A stretch of 64,000 nucleotides of DNA from Siphonodentalium dalli. Its lineage: Eukaryota > Mollusca > Scaphopoda > Gadilida > Siphonodentaliidae. This document shows positions 10,901 through 20,580 of this stretch, piece after piece. The notes below the pieces were generated by a model. The model was not told the DNA's origin. It saw only the letters and a program-made list of their open reading frames with translations, and did no database searches. Location: NCBI GenBank assembly GCA_032622095.1, contig CP136061.1:20586991-20650990 (forward strand), in the 5' to 3' direction. Numbering within the stretch: the stretch's first letter is position 1; each line of letters opens with the position of its first letter. Position numbers and translations under genes: made by a program.

Positions 10901-13900
10901 GCATTGATACAGGGTCTTTAATGTTGCACCAGCACAGCTCCCATCATGAAAGGGTTAACTTACCTCTGTTTCTTTGATACATTGCTCGAGGTGAGTGCAC
11001 ACAGTAAGAGGAACATACTCCTCTCGTAAGTTTGACCTCAATTCATTCAGAGTGTCAAGCTTTTCAAGAATAGCTGCCTTAGTATGCTCAATCTCATCTG
11101 CTAGTTCCACTGGAGGTTCGTTTGAATATGATGTGGACACAATATGTGGCATTTCAACTGGAATAAATCAAAGCAATTGAAGATACAGTATCTTCACACG
11201 ACCAAAGCTACAAATTACATTTCCCATATGAATTGCAGAAGTCTAAAATAATAGGTCTGAACCAAGAAGTCATTTGAAAATGCAAATATTGTTAGATACT
11301 TTTCTATCAATTTTACTCGTATATATAGTGTCACAAAAATAAATAACTTATCAGAGATGAGCTATCATCCGGTGCATACCCCTAGTGTGGGCATACCTAT
11401 AATCTATCATCCGGTGCATACCCCTAGTGTGGGCATACCTATAATCTATGACTAAGATAATCAGGCAGATGGAACCAAAAATCAGAATTTTCAGATAAAC
11501 AAAGATGAATAACTCTAGAACAAAAAACCTATGTGCCAATGCATGAATTTTTTTTTTTAAAAGGGGGGGGGGGGGTTATAATAAGAATTGCTTAATACTT
11601 ACATTACCTAGATATCATTCACTTTTGCATTTATAAACTGTTGGACTATACCGGTAGATGTCATATTCAGGTGGTGAAATACCTTTTGAGATCATTAGAG
11701 CACTCAATATTCCCAGTAATAAAAATTACAAATGGAAATTACCCCCAAAAGATCACCAAAAATCTTTACTTACTACCTCTAAAAATTAGATTGAGACTTT
11801 AATTAAAGACATGTTATAAACTTATTTCAGTGATCAATCTGATAAGTGAGTACTCAGACACCTTGTCCTTTCCCGCTGAAAAAATGTAGCATTCAACTAA
11901 TATTACCGAAAATTGTAGCCATGACGATCGTACTATGTTATAAAATACAACATCTGAACTCCGAACAAATGTATAAACACCTTAATTTGGGATGAATTTT
12001 CACAGATAAACGAACAGCAATGATTCTGTGATATAGAGTTGCTGCATCTAATTCATATATAAGAATGGTGTTGCATGCTACTAATTATGATATAACATTG
12101 ATGAAAATATTTTTGTGTTCCCATTTGATCACCGGGTCAGTTGATTATTTCACATCATAAAAATCATTATTTAATATCATAAAATCCACACTTATTGCAT
12201 AAATCGTCATTTTTCACACAAACCTGTTTGGTCTGATGAGTTTGTTAGGTCTTCTTTTTCTTCCTGAACCAGTCTCCGAAGCCTGTAAGTATAGATTAAA
12301 AAAATAATCTAACCAGTCTCCGAAGCCTGTAAGTTTAGATTAAAAAAATAATTTAACCAGTCTCCCTAGCCTGTAAGTTTAAATTAAAAAAATAATTTAA
12401 CCAGTCTCCGAAGCCTGTAAGTTTAGATTCAAAACAAAATTTAACCAGTCTCCCTAGCCTGTAAGTTTAGATTTGAAACAAATGTTTATTGGCACTATAG
12501 TCTCCGAAGGCTGTAAGTCTGGATTACAATTTTTATTTTATTGGCATTATCATCTCCGAAGCCTGTAAGGTTAGATTTAAAACAAAAATTTATTGGCACT
12601 GTAGGTTCCGAAGCCTGTAAGGTTACCGGTAGATTTAAAACAAAAATTTATTGGCATTATAGTTTCCGATGCATGTAAGGTTAGACTTAAAACAAAAATT
12701 TATTGGCACTGTAGGTTTCCGAAGCATGTAAGGTTAGATTTAAAAAAAAAATTATTGGCACTGTAGGTTCCGAAGCCTGTAAGGTTAGATTTAAAAAAAA
12801 ATTTTATTGGCATTATAGTTTCCAAAGCATGTAAGGTTAGATTTAAAACCAAAATTTATTGGCATTATAGTTTCCGAAGAATGTACGGTTAAATTTAAAA
12901 CAAAAATTTATTGGCACTCTAGGTTCCGAAGCCTGTAAGGTTAGATTTAAAAACAAAAATTTACATAATTTAATAAGAGGTATCTCAAAACATACATAGG
13001 CAGAATATGTCCGCACAAATTTGTCGATATAGTGCTGAAAATACGTTTTGTTCAATAATTTTGAGATTGTTTCATTTGTGTCAATTCAAATCAGCGGTTG
13101 TGTAAAAATTGCACATGTAGACCATGGGAAGAACATCTACAGCTGTCGTCGCTCTGAAAGATAGATCACTTTGGTGACTAAAACAAAGAGAAAGAAGTGC
13201 AAGCCAGAAGGCGACTAATTAAATGAAAAATTATATTTTTAGTTTATATTAATTTAATTATATGTATGAGATTTTGTGGAGGTACTCTCTCTCAGTATGA
13301 GTGAATCAGAGTGATCATTGCTTCAATGTGAGTGAACAAATCCATGTGATAAAACTAATTGAAAAACTAATTCTGCTATGATATGGATGGCTGAATGTTG
13401 AAATGTTTCCCTGGATAAAATAAAAACAAGAGGTGGCATCAGAGATGCTGTGTCTCGTTTTCGGTGGCTTACCGCCGGTGGCTACCACCAATTGGTGTGC
13501 ATCAGTATCGGTAGACTAATTAATAGGTAAAATCGAAAAATGACTAATTAAGGGCCATAACTCTATAAAATTTTATCAGGCCAGGCTGGTTTTCGAACTC
13601 GTCCGAAATATTCTTGGCAAGTACGTCTATTCCAAATTTTAAACAAATCGGAGGACATTTGTTGAAGTTATCGCGCTAACGAGCTAAAAATTCACGAAAA
13701 ATGACTAATTAAGGGCCATAACTCTATCAAATTTTATTGGGCCAGGCTGGTTTTCGAACTCGTCCAGGATATTATTGGAAGACACTTATATACGAAATTT
13801 TAGTTGAATCGGATGACGTTTGTTGAAGTTATCGCGCTAACGAGCTCAAAATTCGTACAAAATGACTACTTAAGGACCATAACTCTATCAAATTTTATCG

Positions 13901-16900
13901 GACCGGGCCGGTTTTCTAACTCATCCGAGGTATTCTTGGGAGACACCTATATATCAAAATTTCAATCAAATAGGATGATGTTTGTTAAATTATCGCGCTA
14001 ACGAGCTGAAAATTTGTGGAAAAAATGACTAATTAAGGGCCATAACTCTATCAAATTTTATCGGACCTGGCCGGTTTTCGAACTCGACCAACATATTCTT
14101 GGGAGACACCTATATACCAAATTTCAATCAAATCGGATAACGTTTGTTGAAGTTATCGTGCTAACGAGCTGAAAATTCGTGAAAAATGACTAATTAAGGG
14201 CCATAACTCTATCAAATTTTATCGGACCAGGCCGGTTTTCGAACTCGTCCGAGATATTCTTGGGAGACACCTATATACCAAATTTCAATCAAATCGGATA
14301 TCGTTTGTTGAAGTTCGCGCTAACGAGCTGAAAATTCGTGAAAAATGACTAATTAAGGGCCATAACTCTATCAAATTTTAATGGATCAGGCCGGTTTTCG
14401 AACTCGTCCGAGATATTCTTGGGAGACACCTATATCCCAAATTTCAATCGAATCAGATAACGTTTGTTGAAGTTATTGCGCTAACGAGCCTAAAATCAGT
14501 GAAAAATGGCAAAGGGCCATAACTCTGTAATAAATGTGCGGACAAACCCGATTTTTTTGTCTGCAGCTTACGTGCATGGATATGTACTCACACACCAATA
14601 AACACACCGTCAATAAACGGTTGAGTTATAAGCAAAACAGGCCACCCGCCCGCCCGCCCGTCCGCCGCCCCTCATCAAACTATAAGTCGAGTTTTGGAAA
14701 AAAACTCGACTAATAAAAAGAAATAGAGTTGATTTTATCTATTCTTTTTTTCTTCTTCATAAATCAACTAAATTTCATTATTTTATAAATTTTTTATTTT
14801 AACATTGAGCCATCTATATAATGGCGGATCAAGTTTTTCAATCAGTAAATTTATCACATATCAGCTGCATGACTGGTCTTATAATGGGGAAAATTAGAGG
14901 TAAATAAAAGTTAATATCTGTTGATGACGAACAAATTCAATAAATTCAATATGACTTGCTAATGACTTGCACATGAGATAGAATCACTGACATTATATCT
15001 ACCTCTCATTTTCTTCAAGTTTATCAATGGCTTCATTCTCCAGAATGCGCACTCTCTGTTGTGCATGATAAAGCTCCTTAGGTTTCGATGTTCCTAATGA
15101 AGACATCTGCTCCACCTGGTTCTGCAGGAGATTGTGCTGCGACTTCTGATTATCCAGCATCTTCGCAATGTGACTGTCATACTCAGTCTGAAATTTTATT
15201 ATAATATTCTGAAGAAAATAGAATGTCTTCAAATAGGTGAGCCGTTTAACATTAGTTTACATGGACTGATTCTTTTAATATTATTGATGCCCAGAGTTCG
15301 CGCTGGACCAGAAAATAGAAGGGCGAAATCTTGGGCCATTCTCAATATTTTTGGGCCTTTTGAATATTTCTATTTTTTTAAATTTATATTTCAGGAATTC
15401 AAATCTAAGTAACAATAAAAACAATTGGGTGTAATTTATTGAAATAACTTGTTATTACGCAAGATATCTATTATAATTATAATGTAAGCAGCGGTGACTC
15501 ACAACTATTTGAAACAACATGTGCTCGTATTGTTTACTGATCTGCTGTGTAATAGGATATGTAAACCATTGTCTGTAGAAGAAAAATCTGGGGCTATTTT
15601 TCAGACCATTTGTAAATTTTCAGGCAAATAACCCAAATGGCCTCCGGCAGTGTGAACACTGTTGATGCCCAAGCCAATCTGACACTACATTAGTCAAAAC
15701 CAATTGCAAGTAAATGAAAAAATACATGCAAACTACATCAATCGTAATACATATACATAAGAAATACTCCTCAAGAATTAATGTGATAAGAATAAGTATA
15801 AATGAATATAATTAATAACACCCAAAAAGTGTGTGGAGAGGTTAATCACACATAAATTGTGATGTAATGGTTCCACATCAACCCCTCATACAACTAAGAC
15901 CATCTGTGTTCATAATGCAGCCCAATGACTGTACTTTTTGGAAAAATCACTTAACCCTTTACCCAACAAAACGGCCAAAACCAGCCAAATAAAGCTTCAA
16001 CAGCCTAAAATATCTTCGGTCTGTCTCAATAGAACCATACAAATATGGATATCATTGGAACCGGCTCCTTGACCACATTATGATAGTTACAGTTATGCCC
16101 TGTGCCAATGCATTCTCTTATATATGCGAGTTGACCATAGGTCGCCTCGCATATATAAGAGAATGCATTGGCCATTTACCATTTTTTCTTACATTCTTTA
16201 ACAATTTTATAATTTTTAATGTGTTAAGCCAATGCATTCTCTTATATATGCGAGGCGACCTATGGTCGACTCGCATATATAAGAGAATGCATTGGCACAG
16301 GGCCCTTCTGTTGGGTAAAGGGTTAAATGATAACATCTAATTTGACCCTTCCATGACTGGTACTTCCATGTGCCAATGCATTCTATATATTTATTGATGT
16401 TCGCCAACGTGTGCATAGTGCACGGCCGGTAACGAGTTAACGAAGTTGTCCAGTTTGTTTTGGTCATTCAAACTGGGTCAATACTGCGCCGTCTGAACGA
16501 TGTTCAAGGCAATCATAATGATGAGCTCGTGTGAGCTAATTCACACGACTGATTTTGCATTGGTTAAACTCGCTTGACACGGTGGTCAAGCTTCACTCAA
16601 CTCTTGAAGTTTTGTGTTGTATCCCCCCCCCACCCACCCCATGATTGGGAGATGATTATAACAATTGTAACAATATAATATTCATCATTTCATGTCTTAT
16701 TGGTTATATGACTGATCATCTGTGAACGATATTTATCGCTACACTTCACGTTTGTCCATTAAAGTTTACTTTTAACATCATGCATTCGTTGTAGTTATTC
16801 CATAAATACTTTATGTTCGTTCGAGCTGCAAGCGAGTTAGAACATAACTTATATATGTGAGTCTCCATTAGCAAGCCTCGCAGGCCTAACAATATTTCCT

Positions 16901-19766
16901 TGACCCTGTACGCCAGTGCATTCTCACATATATATGCGAGGCTCCCTATAGACTTGCAAACATAAGAAAATGCACTGGCACAGGATTTTTAATGCTGCAC
17001 CAGCGCAGCTTCCATCATGAAAGGGTTAATTCAACTAGTTAGCACTTCTTACAGGGGCATCTCAGAAAAGTTAAAACCATCTTTAACTCTCTTGGTTCAT
17101 CGTCATCAAAATTATCCACGAATAGGTCTGTAATGTCCATGGACAAAACATACTAACTGAAATCCAAAGAATTGTAAACAATCTGAATGTTGAGGTTGTG
17201 TTGTTCTCACCTTGATACACTTTAGTATATACCCAAATGTAGGAGTTTCTTGTATAACATCTTCCAAACTGTTGCTGAAGATTTGAAGCTTGTGGAAGTT
17301 TGGACCCATTCCACTCAACTGAGCATGTTGCAGATCCTGAAAAATATTCTTTAAATTTCACAATTTATTTGATATGTTTTGACACACACAAAATTTGAAC
17401 GCTTGAAAAACTTGCAATTGCAATTAAGTTAATATATAAATGTACTATTTCATTTTCCTGAACATTTATATTTGGCGGATTTCCTGTCTTACAAAAGTCA
17501 GAAAGGCTATCTGTTTCACTATTTTTAGGTTACATTATTTTTGTTATTATTTATGTGACATAACCACTAACAAATAGGTGTGAATCAACTATTCATAAAG
17601 ATCGAGATTCCACTCTGAACTCCTCAATGGAGTGTTCCACATTGCTTTAACCAATTTCATGATGGGAGCTGCGCTGATGCAGCATTAAAGATCATGTGCC
17701 AGTGCATTCTCTTATATATGGGAGTCTCCCAAAGGGATCCTCACATATATAAGAGAATGCACTGGCTTACAAGGGCAAGGTAAATATTGTTAGGCAAATG
17801 CATTGGCACAGGGTTTTCACAAAATTTCAGGAAGCTCGAGTATTGGAAGGATTAAAAAAAGTGATCAAGGTATTCCAACTAACATATGGTAGTTTTGGTA
17901 CTTCGGTAAAAATATTTAAAAACTTCAAAATAAAAATAATCCCTTGATTACTGAACTTCAACATACAATATCACTTTAATTATTAGAATGAATATGTCTG
18001 AATTAACCATTTATCATCAGGCATCAACCACACACACCTATTTGAACTTCTAATATTATTTTAGCTCACCATAGTTTAACCCTTCCATGATGGGAGCTTC
18101 CTGAAATTTTGCGAAAACCCTGTGCCAATGCATTCTCTTATATATGCGAGTCTCCAATAGGGAACCTCGCATATATAAGAGAATGCATTGGCCTAACAAT
18201 ATATACCTTGACCTTGTAAGCCAGTGCATTCTCTTATATATGTGAGGCTCCCTATGAGAGACTGGCATATATAAGAGAATGCACTGGCACAGGATATTTA
18301 ATGCTACACAAGCGCAGCTCCCGTAATGAAAGGGTTAAAAAGGGATCACAGTATTCTCATTAACATAGTTTTGGTACTTTGGTAAAATATTTAAAAACAT
18401 CAGAATAAAACTAATCTCTTGAATACTGAACTACAACATACAATATCACTTTAATTTTTAGAATGAATATGTCTGAAATAACCATTTCTCATCAGGCATG
18501 ATCCACATCAACCACACACACCTGTTTGAACTTCTAATATTATTTTAGCTCACCATAGTAGGATGGTATCACCATATTCACCCTCTGGGAACCTCATTCT
18601 GCTTCTACTTATAGGCCTCAACTTCTATGGGAGACCTAGGATCAGATTGAAGTTCTCCAGTTGAAGTTTGTGATGTTCACCAGCTTCACCTATTAGAAAC
18701 CTTGATTATGCATTTTATCTTCTGCAAATTAGGGGATTTTGACACTTCTCAGAAGGGAAAAAGTAACTAAAAACAATGTTAATTTGAGACTATAGATACT
18801 TCCCAGAAGATGAGGCCTAAGCAGAATAGGGTCCCCAGGGGGTGAATTTGGTGATGCTAGCCCACTGTGTGGGATAGCATTACTAAATTCACCCTCTGGG
18901 GAACCCATTCTGCAAACTATTTGCAGGCTTGGTGTCGTATGTGTAATACACATACGACACCAAGCCTGCAAATAGTTTGCAGAATGGGTTCCCCAGATAA
19001 ATGTAGAAGCAGCTGAATTGAAAACAATTGGATATATACCTGATTGAGCCTTTCTTCAAGGTGTTTCACAGCCTTCTCCCCAGACAACACGTTTTGTTCA
19101 GAACATTCTTGTTTCCTCAACACATCATATTCAAATTCTTTCATTTTCTTGAACTGATCGGCTTTAGTGACTCCAACATCATAAGTCGGCTGGTACGAAT
19201 GCCTCAGCTTGAGCATGTGCAGATTTGAGGCAAGAGAGTTATCTAACATGTCTTCGGATTCAACATCTTTTAACACTGACCGAGACGTTGGCAGTAAAAG
19301 TTCGTTCATATTCATCTCCTCAATGAGAATATTATCCTGAACTTTACTATAGAGTGATTTGGCGGACGACGAGTAAGCTTGTCGTTCCTTTGATTGTTTC
19401 TTTTTAAATTTTGCATTACTTGATGGACTAGATCTGCTTGGTGCTTTCTTTTTTAATTTTCCATTTGGAACTGCAGCTGTGGTCCCCATACTGAACTGAA
19501 ATAATGCTTCATGCATATGTGAATCAGAACCAGATGGTAATTTTTCAGTTGATTCCATGCTCCCTTTTTGTTTCACACATTGTGTTGGTTGGAGTGATGA
19601 TTTCCATGGCTTTCTGGTGGAAGCAGAGTTTGATTGATGAATGTATGTCTCATTCAAGTGTCCCCCAGCAAAGTCATGAATATCTTTCTTATGAACATTT
19701 TCAATGTTGTCAAGAATATTGGAAAGTTGTCTTGATGATGTAAACTTATATGCCATTGTGTATTTC
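4803..19766 (-). CDS. Gene 1: coiled-coil protein with TSNAXIP1-N-like region, C6orf118-like (7 coding exons)
   Basis: Assembled gene. Joining the exons 19756-19040, 17336-17211, 15187-15003, 12282-12224, 11157-10964, 7846-7731 and 4932-4803 gives 1,527 nt and 508 aa. All introns are GT-AG and every phase matches. Residues 100-125 are Lys/Ser-rich and low in complexity. From about residue 205 the protein is charged and helical. At residues 258-292 it carries the pattern F-x-x-x-L-x-x-V-I-x-x-x-P-T-F-G-x-I-L-x-x-I-K-T-E-Y-D, which is how I recall the TSNAXIP1 N-terminal domain family (TSNAXIP1, C6orf118). Coiled coil continues to about residue 465, and the C-terminus is acidic (DDDEE) and ends in WNWYIS. 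Vertebrate C6orf118 is of similar size, so it is my first choice; TSNAXIP1 itself is the alternative. These proteins are testis/cilium-associated and their molecular role is unclear. Identity rests on memory, not on a search. The start ATG lies 10 nt inside an exon whose acceptor is TTTTTTCAG, so a 5' UTR exon must lie upstream. Confidence 0.65.
5040..6132. other. Gene 1 intron 6, distal part
   Basis: This is intron sequence (the intron spans 4,933-7,730). A degenerate family-3 element end (TTTAACCCTTTGCC, with GTTGAACATATTTATGAAC) is visible near 5177-5300. No exon is supported. Confidence 0.4.
6133..6505. mobile_element. TTAA-bounded MITE, family 1
   Basis: TTAACCCTTTACCCAACA at the left faces TGTTGGGTAAAGGGTTAA at the right, with TTAA at both edges. 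The interior holds two hairpins built from CCAATGCATTCTCTTATATA and its complement. A conserved tail includes GGAGCCGGTTCCAATGATAT and TTTGGCCGGTTTTGGCCGG. The left hairpin here has lost most of its loop. Confidence 0.85.
6642..7067. mobile_element. TTAA-bounded MITE, family 1
   Basis: It has the same ends and tail as the copy at 6133, and both hairpins are intact. The first 45 bp include a short direct duplication (CAGAAGGGCCCTGTGC twice). It is nested inside a split family-3 element. Confidence 0.85.
7165..7480 (+). repeat. SINE-like sequence with a tRNA-type A box
   Basis: GGGTGGTTAGTGCATCGG at about 7178 resembles the tRNA D-arm/A-box region used as a pol III promoter. No good B box (GGTTCRANTCC) follows at the expected distance, so this is not a functional tRNA. 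It could be a tRNA-derived SINE or a chance match. Confidence 0.3.
7731..7846 (-). CDS. Gene 1 coding exon 6
   Basis: The acceptor TTTCTCATTGATAG precedes ATT-GAG-GTG-CAG. The 116-nt exon encodes residues 428-465 plus two bases of a Lys codon: a charged helical stretch running from IEVQKLLKQNEYFEG to SERDS. The donor is AA|GTGAGA. Phase in is 0 and phase out is 2, matching the terminal exon. Confidence 0.75.
7980..8345. other. Intron 5 of gene 1, homopolymer-rich
   Basis: G-rich and T-rich runs such as GGGTGGGTGGGTGTCCCCCG occur here, with related stretches near 8600 and 9520. Probably old repeat debris; no exon is seen. Confidence 0.35.
8352..8500. repeat. Long inverted repeat (foldback), about 74-bp arms
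   Basis: The left arm begins CGTGTTTTGAGTGAATACCG and the right arm ends CGGTATTCACTCAAAACACG. The centre is GGCCTTTAGGCC. The arms pair along almost their whole length. It is probably a foldback MITE within intron 5 of gene 1. Confidence 0.8.
8501..10163. other. Intron 5 of gene 1, repeat debris
   Basis: It includes degenerate copies of a GGTGTCCCAGACCTGGGTG motif in both orientations (about 8605 and 9520). Small open frames here (for example 9372-9671 minus and 9444-9683 plus) overlap each other across this motif and are not genes. Confidence 0.35.
10164..10958. mobile_element. TTAA-bounded MITE, family 2, enlarged, abutting a splice donor
   Basis: It starts TTAACCCTTTCATGACAGGA and ends CATCATGAAAGGGTTAA. 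A hairpin module of the CCAATGCATTCTCTTATATA type lies near each end. The centre is expanded by AAAATGATAAAA-type simple repeats and an unrelated block (about 10,540-10,780). The right TTAA (10,955-10,958) is at intron positions +6 to +9 of gene 1 exon 5. Confidence 0.75.
10964..11157 (-). CDS. Gene 1 coding exon 5
   Basis: The acceptor TTGATTCCAG precedes TT-GAA-ATG-CCA. The 194-nt exon encodes residues 363-427, a Glu/Leu-rich helical segment (for example ELADEIEHTKAAILEKL). The donor GAG|GTAAGTTAA runs straight into a family-2 MITE. Phases are 1 in and 0 out. Confidence 0.78.
11362..11445. repeat. 42-bp direct repeat, two copies
   Basis: CTATCATCCGGTGCATACCC followed by CTAGTGTGGGCATACCTATA occurs twice head to tail without change. 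Confidence 0.9.
11446..12223. other. Intron 4 of gene 1
   Basis: AT-rich, with a T8/G10 homopolymer junction near 11,552-11,575. No feature is recognised beyond that. Confidence 0.4.
12224..12282 (-). CDS. Gene 1 coding exon 4 (59 nt)
   Basis: It reads G-CTT-CGG-AGA-CTG-GTT-CAG and encodes LRRLVQEEKEDLTNSSDQT (residues 344-362). It is flanked by the acceptor ACTTACAG and the donor G|GTTTGTG. The first base completes the Arg codon begun in exon 3 and the last base completes a Val with exon 5. Its first 16 bases and its acceptor are repeated many times upstream in intron 3. Confidence 0.75.
12267..12950 (-). repeat. Tandem array carrying copies of the exon-4 splice acceptor
   Basis: Units of about 44 bp (first five) and then about 52 bp each contain, on the minus strand, an A/T-rich run, then CTTACAG and GCTTCGGA. 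That is the 3' splice site and first bases of exon 4. The copy nearest the exon is the exon itself. About 13 further copies follow, progressively diverged (TTCCGAAGCCTG, TTTCCGATGCATG, and so on). All lie in intron 3, upstream of the real acceptor in the direction of transcription. Confidence 0.85.
13055..13529. other. Intron 3 of gene 1, nothing recognised
   Basis: AT-rich sequence without a supported exon or repeat. Confidence 0.35.
13530..14545. repeat. Tandem array of about 160-bp units, 6 copies plus a partial
   Basis: Each unit starts near AAAAATGACTAATTAAGGGC and includes CATAACTCTATC, GGCCGGTTTTCGAACTCGTC, TTGGGAGACACCTATATACC and GTTATCGCGCTAACGAGCT. Copies differ by point changes. 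A tail follows with CCGCCCGCCCGTCC and a closing AGTCGAGTTTTGG / AAAACTCGACT inverted pair (to about 14,715). This kind of repeat is common in bivalve and gastropod DNA as I know it. Confidence 0.85.
15003..15187 (-). CDS. Gene 1 coding exon 3
   Basis: The acceptor AATAAAATTTCAG precedes ACT-GAG-TAT-GAC. The 185-nt exon encodes residues 282-342 plus two bases of Arg343: it completes the I-K-T-E-Y-D motif and continues with a Gln/Glu-rich coiled coil (VEQMSSLGTS, then ILENEAIDKLEENE). The donor is AG|GTAGAT. Confidence 0.8.
15240..15950. other. Intron 2 of gene 1
   Basis: No repeat or exon is recognised. The plus-strand frame 15,134-15,412 only overlaps exon 3 on the other strand. Confidence 0.4.
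15951..16326. mobile_element. TTAA-bounded MITE, family 1 (reverse orientation)
   Basis: It starts TTAACCCTTTACCCAACA, with the CCGGCTCCTTGACCACATTA block, two hairpins, and the end TTGGGTAAAGGGTTAA. Small open frames on both strands here are hairpin translations, not genes. Confidence 0.85.
16341..17029. mobile_element. TTAA MITE family 2, interrupted
   Basis: The left end TTTGACCCTTCCATGACTGG is degenerate (TTGA instead of TTAA). The right end is CATCATGAAAGGGTTAA. The hairpins are partly lost. About 500 bp of unrelated sequence (about 16,390-16,890, with a C9 run) separate the halves. Confidence 0.5.
17211..17336 (-). CDS. Gene 1 coding exon 2
   Basis: The acceptor ATATTTTTCAG precedes GAT-CTG-CAA. 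The 126-nt exon encodes residues 240-281 and carries the most diagnostic part of the protein, LEDVIQETPTFGYILKCIK. The donor is AAG|GTGAGA. Both phases are 0. Confidence 0.82.
17646..17856. mobile_element. TTAA MITE family 2, degenerate copy
   Basis: TTTAACCAATTTCATGATGG at the left and GAAGCTCGAGTATTGGAAGG at the right flank one clear hairpin (17,699-17,765). The second hairpin is lost. Confidence 0.6.
18076..18338. mobile_element. TTAA-bounded MITE, family 2
   Basis: TTAACCCTTCCATGATGGGA faces CCGTAATGAAAGGGTTAA. Two hairpins are present: the first with a CCAATGCATTCTC stem, the second with CCAGTGCATTCTC. A good reference copy of the family. Confidence 0.85.
18565..18996. mobile_element. 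MITE family 4 with a perfect 50-bp-arm palindrome at its edge
   Basis: It contains the family blocks TTCACCCTCTGGGAACCTCA and GAGACTATAGATACTTCCCA and a palindrome at 18,816-18,912. From 18,896 to 18,996 the sequence CTGGGGAACCCATTCTGCAA and the 30 bases after it are mirrored exactly by the complement, with one base at the centre. Confidence 0.7.
19040..19766 (-). CDS. Gene 1 coding exon 1 (with start codon)
   Basis: The acceptor CTTTTTTCAG lies at 19,767-19,776 and is followed by 10 nt and the ATG at 19,756. Coding part 717 nt, 239 codons, phase 0 at the donor CAG|GTATAT. The encoded N-terminus (MAYKFTSSRQLSNILDNIEN) is followed by a Ser/Lys-rich middle and a helical end (FEYDVLRKQECSEQNVLSGE). 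The frame continues about 40 codons into the intron, but the splice donor and the phase fit with exon 2 show the true end. Confidence 0.82.
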
Positions 19767-19776
19767 CTGAAAAAAG

Positions 19777-20580
19777 TAATTGAACAAACTGGTCAGTACA
19801 TATTACACAAGAATGCTTTTGAAGAGTAACATACCAGCATACTAATTACTATAGTATATTACAATATAGACAAGGAGTTCTGAACTGAATCTACTTCATT
19901 ATTCCATGCAGAAATTGCCTCGGGATTGGAAATGTAGCATATTACTGAGTAATGTAGGTTCCACTTCCGAGAGATCGGTCAGTGCATGAGCTGACCATAT
20001 GAGTTGAAATATGTGAATACCCAAAGATGCTTGTGCATTTGGCCATGTACAATTATTAAAGGAGTCACTTATACTGTGGAACTTGTTGAGTTCACTGTTC
20101 AGTCGCTCATCGCTTCTCACACTGAACTTCTAACCAATATGTATTGTCAGCTATTACACGTCATACATGTACAAACTAACCAGCCATCCCGGTTCTCGAT
20201 TTTCATGAAGGACACGCCGATGATTCAATATGGACACTGTGATCCCAGTGACCATGAAATTCTGAATTTATTCGGTTTATGCGATTTTCCGACTCAAAAA
20301 TCAAATCATTGTAATGTACCCATCGGACATCCATGGGTATTCCCTCAGCGGGATTGACAGCATTTTCTCTCCGGGCCTGTTTTCATTGCAAAGACAATGA
20401 TAGGCCTATACATGTATGCAATGTATCGTTCTCATCTATAGCGCATTCATCAATAGTATCGTATCTCCCAGATTGTAGGAAATACCCACAGCAGAAAAGG
20501 ATATACCGGTATGACCACTGATTAAGACCAGTCCTCAAGACCATGGCAATAAGCAATGCCATGTGGAATCTAACAGGCCA
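19777..20580. promoter_or_regulatory. Region upstream of gene 1: probable 5' UTR intron, promoter position unknown
   Basis: Because exon 1 begins at a splice acceptor, at least one non-coding exon and the promoter must lie at higher coordinates. I see no decisive TATA/initiator or CpG signal. The plus-strand frame of 117 codons at 20,004-20,357 is not supported by any motif. Confidence 0.25.

Noticed and set aside
20004-20357. 117-codon plus-strand frame upstream of gene 1
   Set aside because: No domain or splice signals, and it lies where the 5' UTR intron of gene 1 on the other strand is expected.
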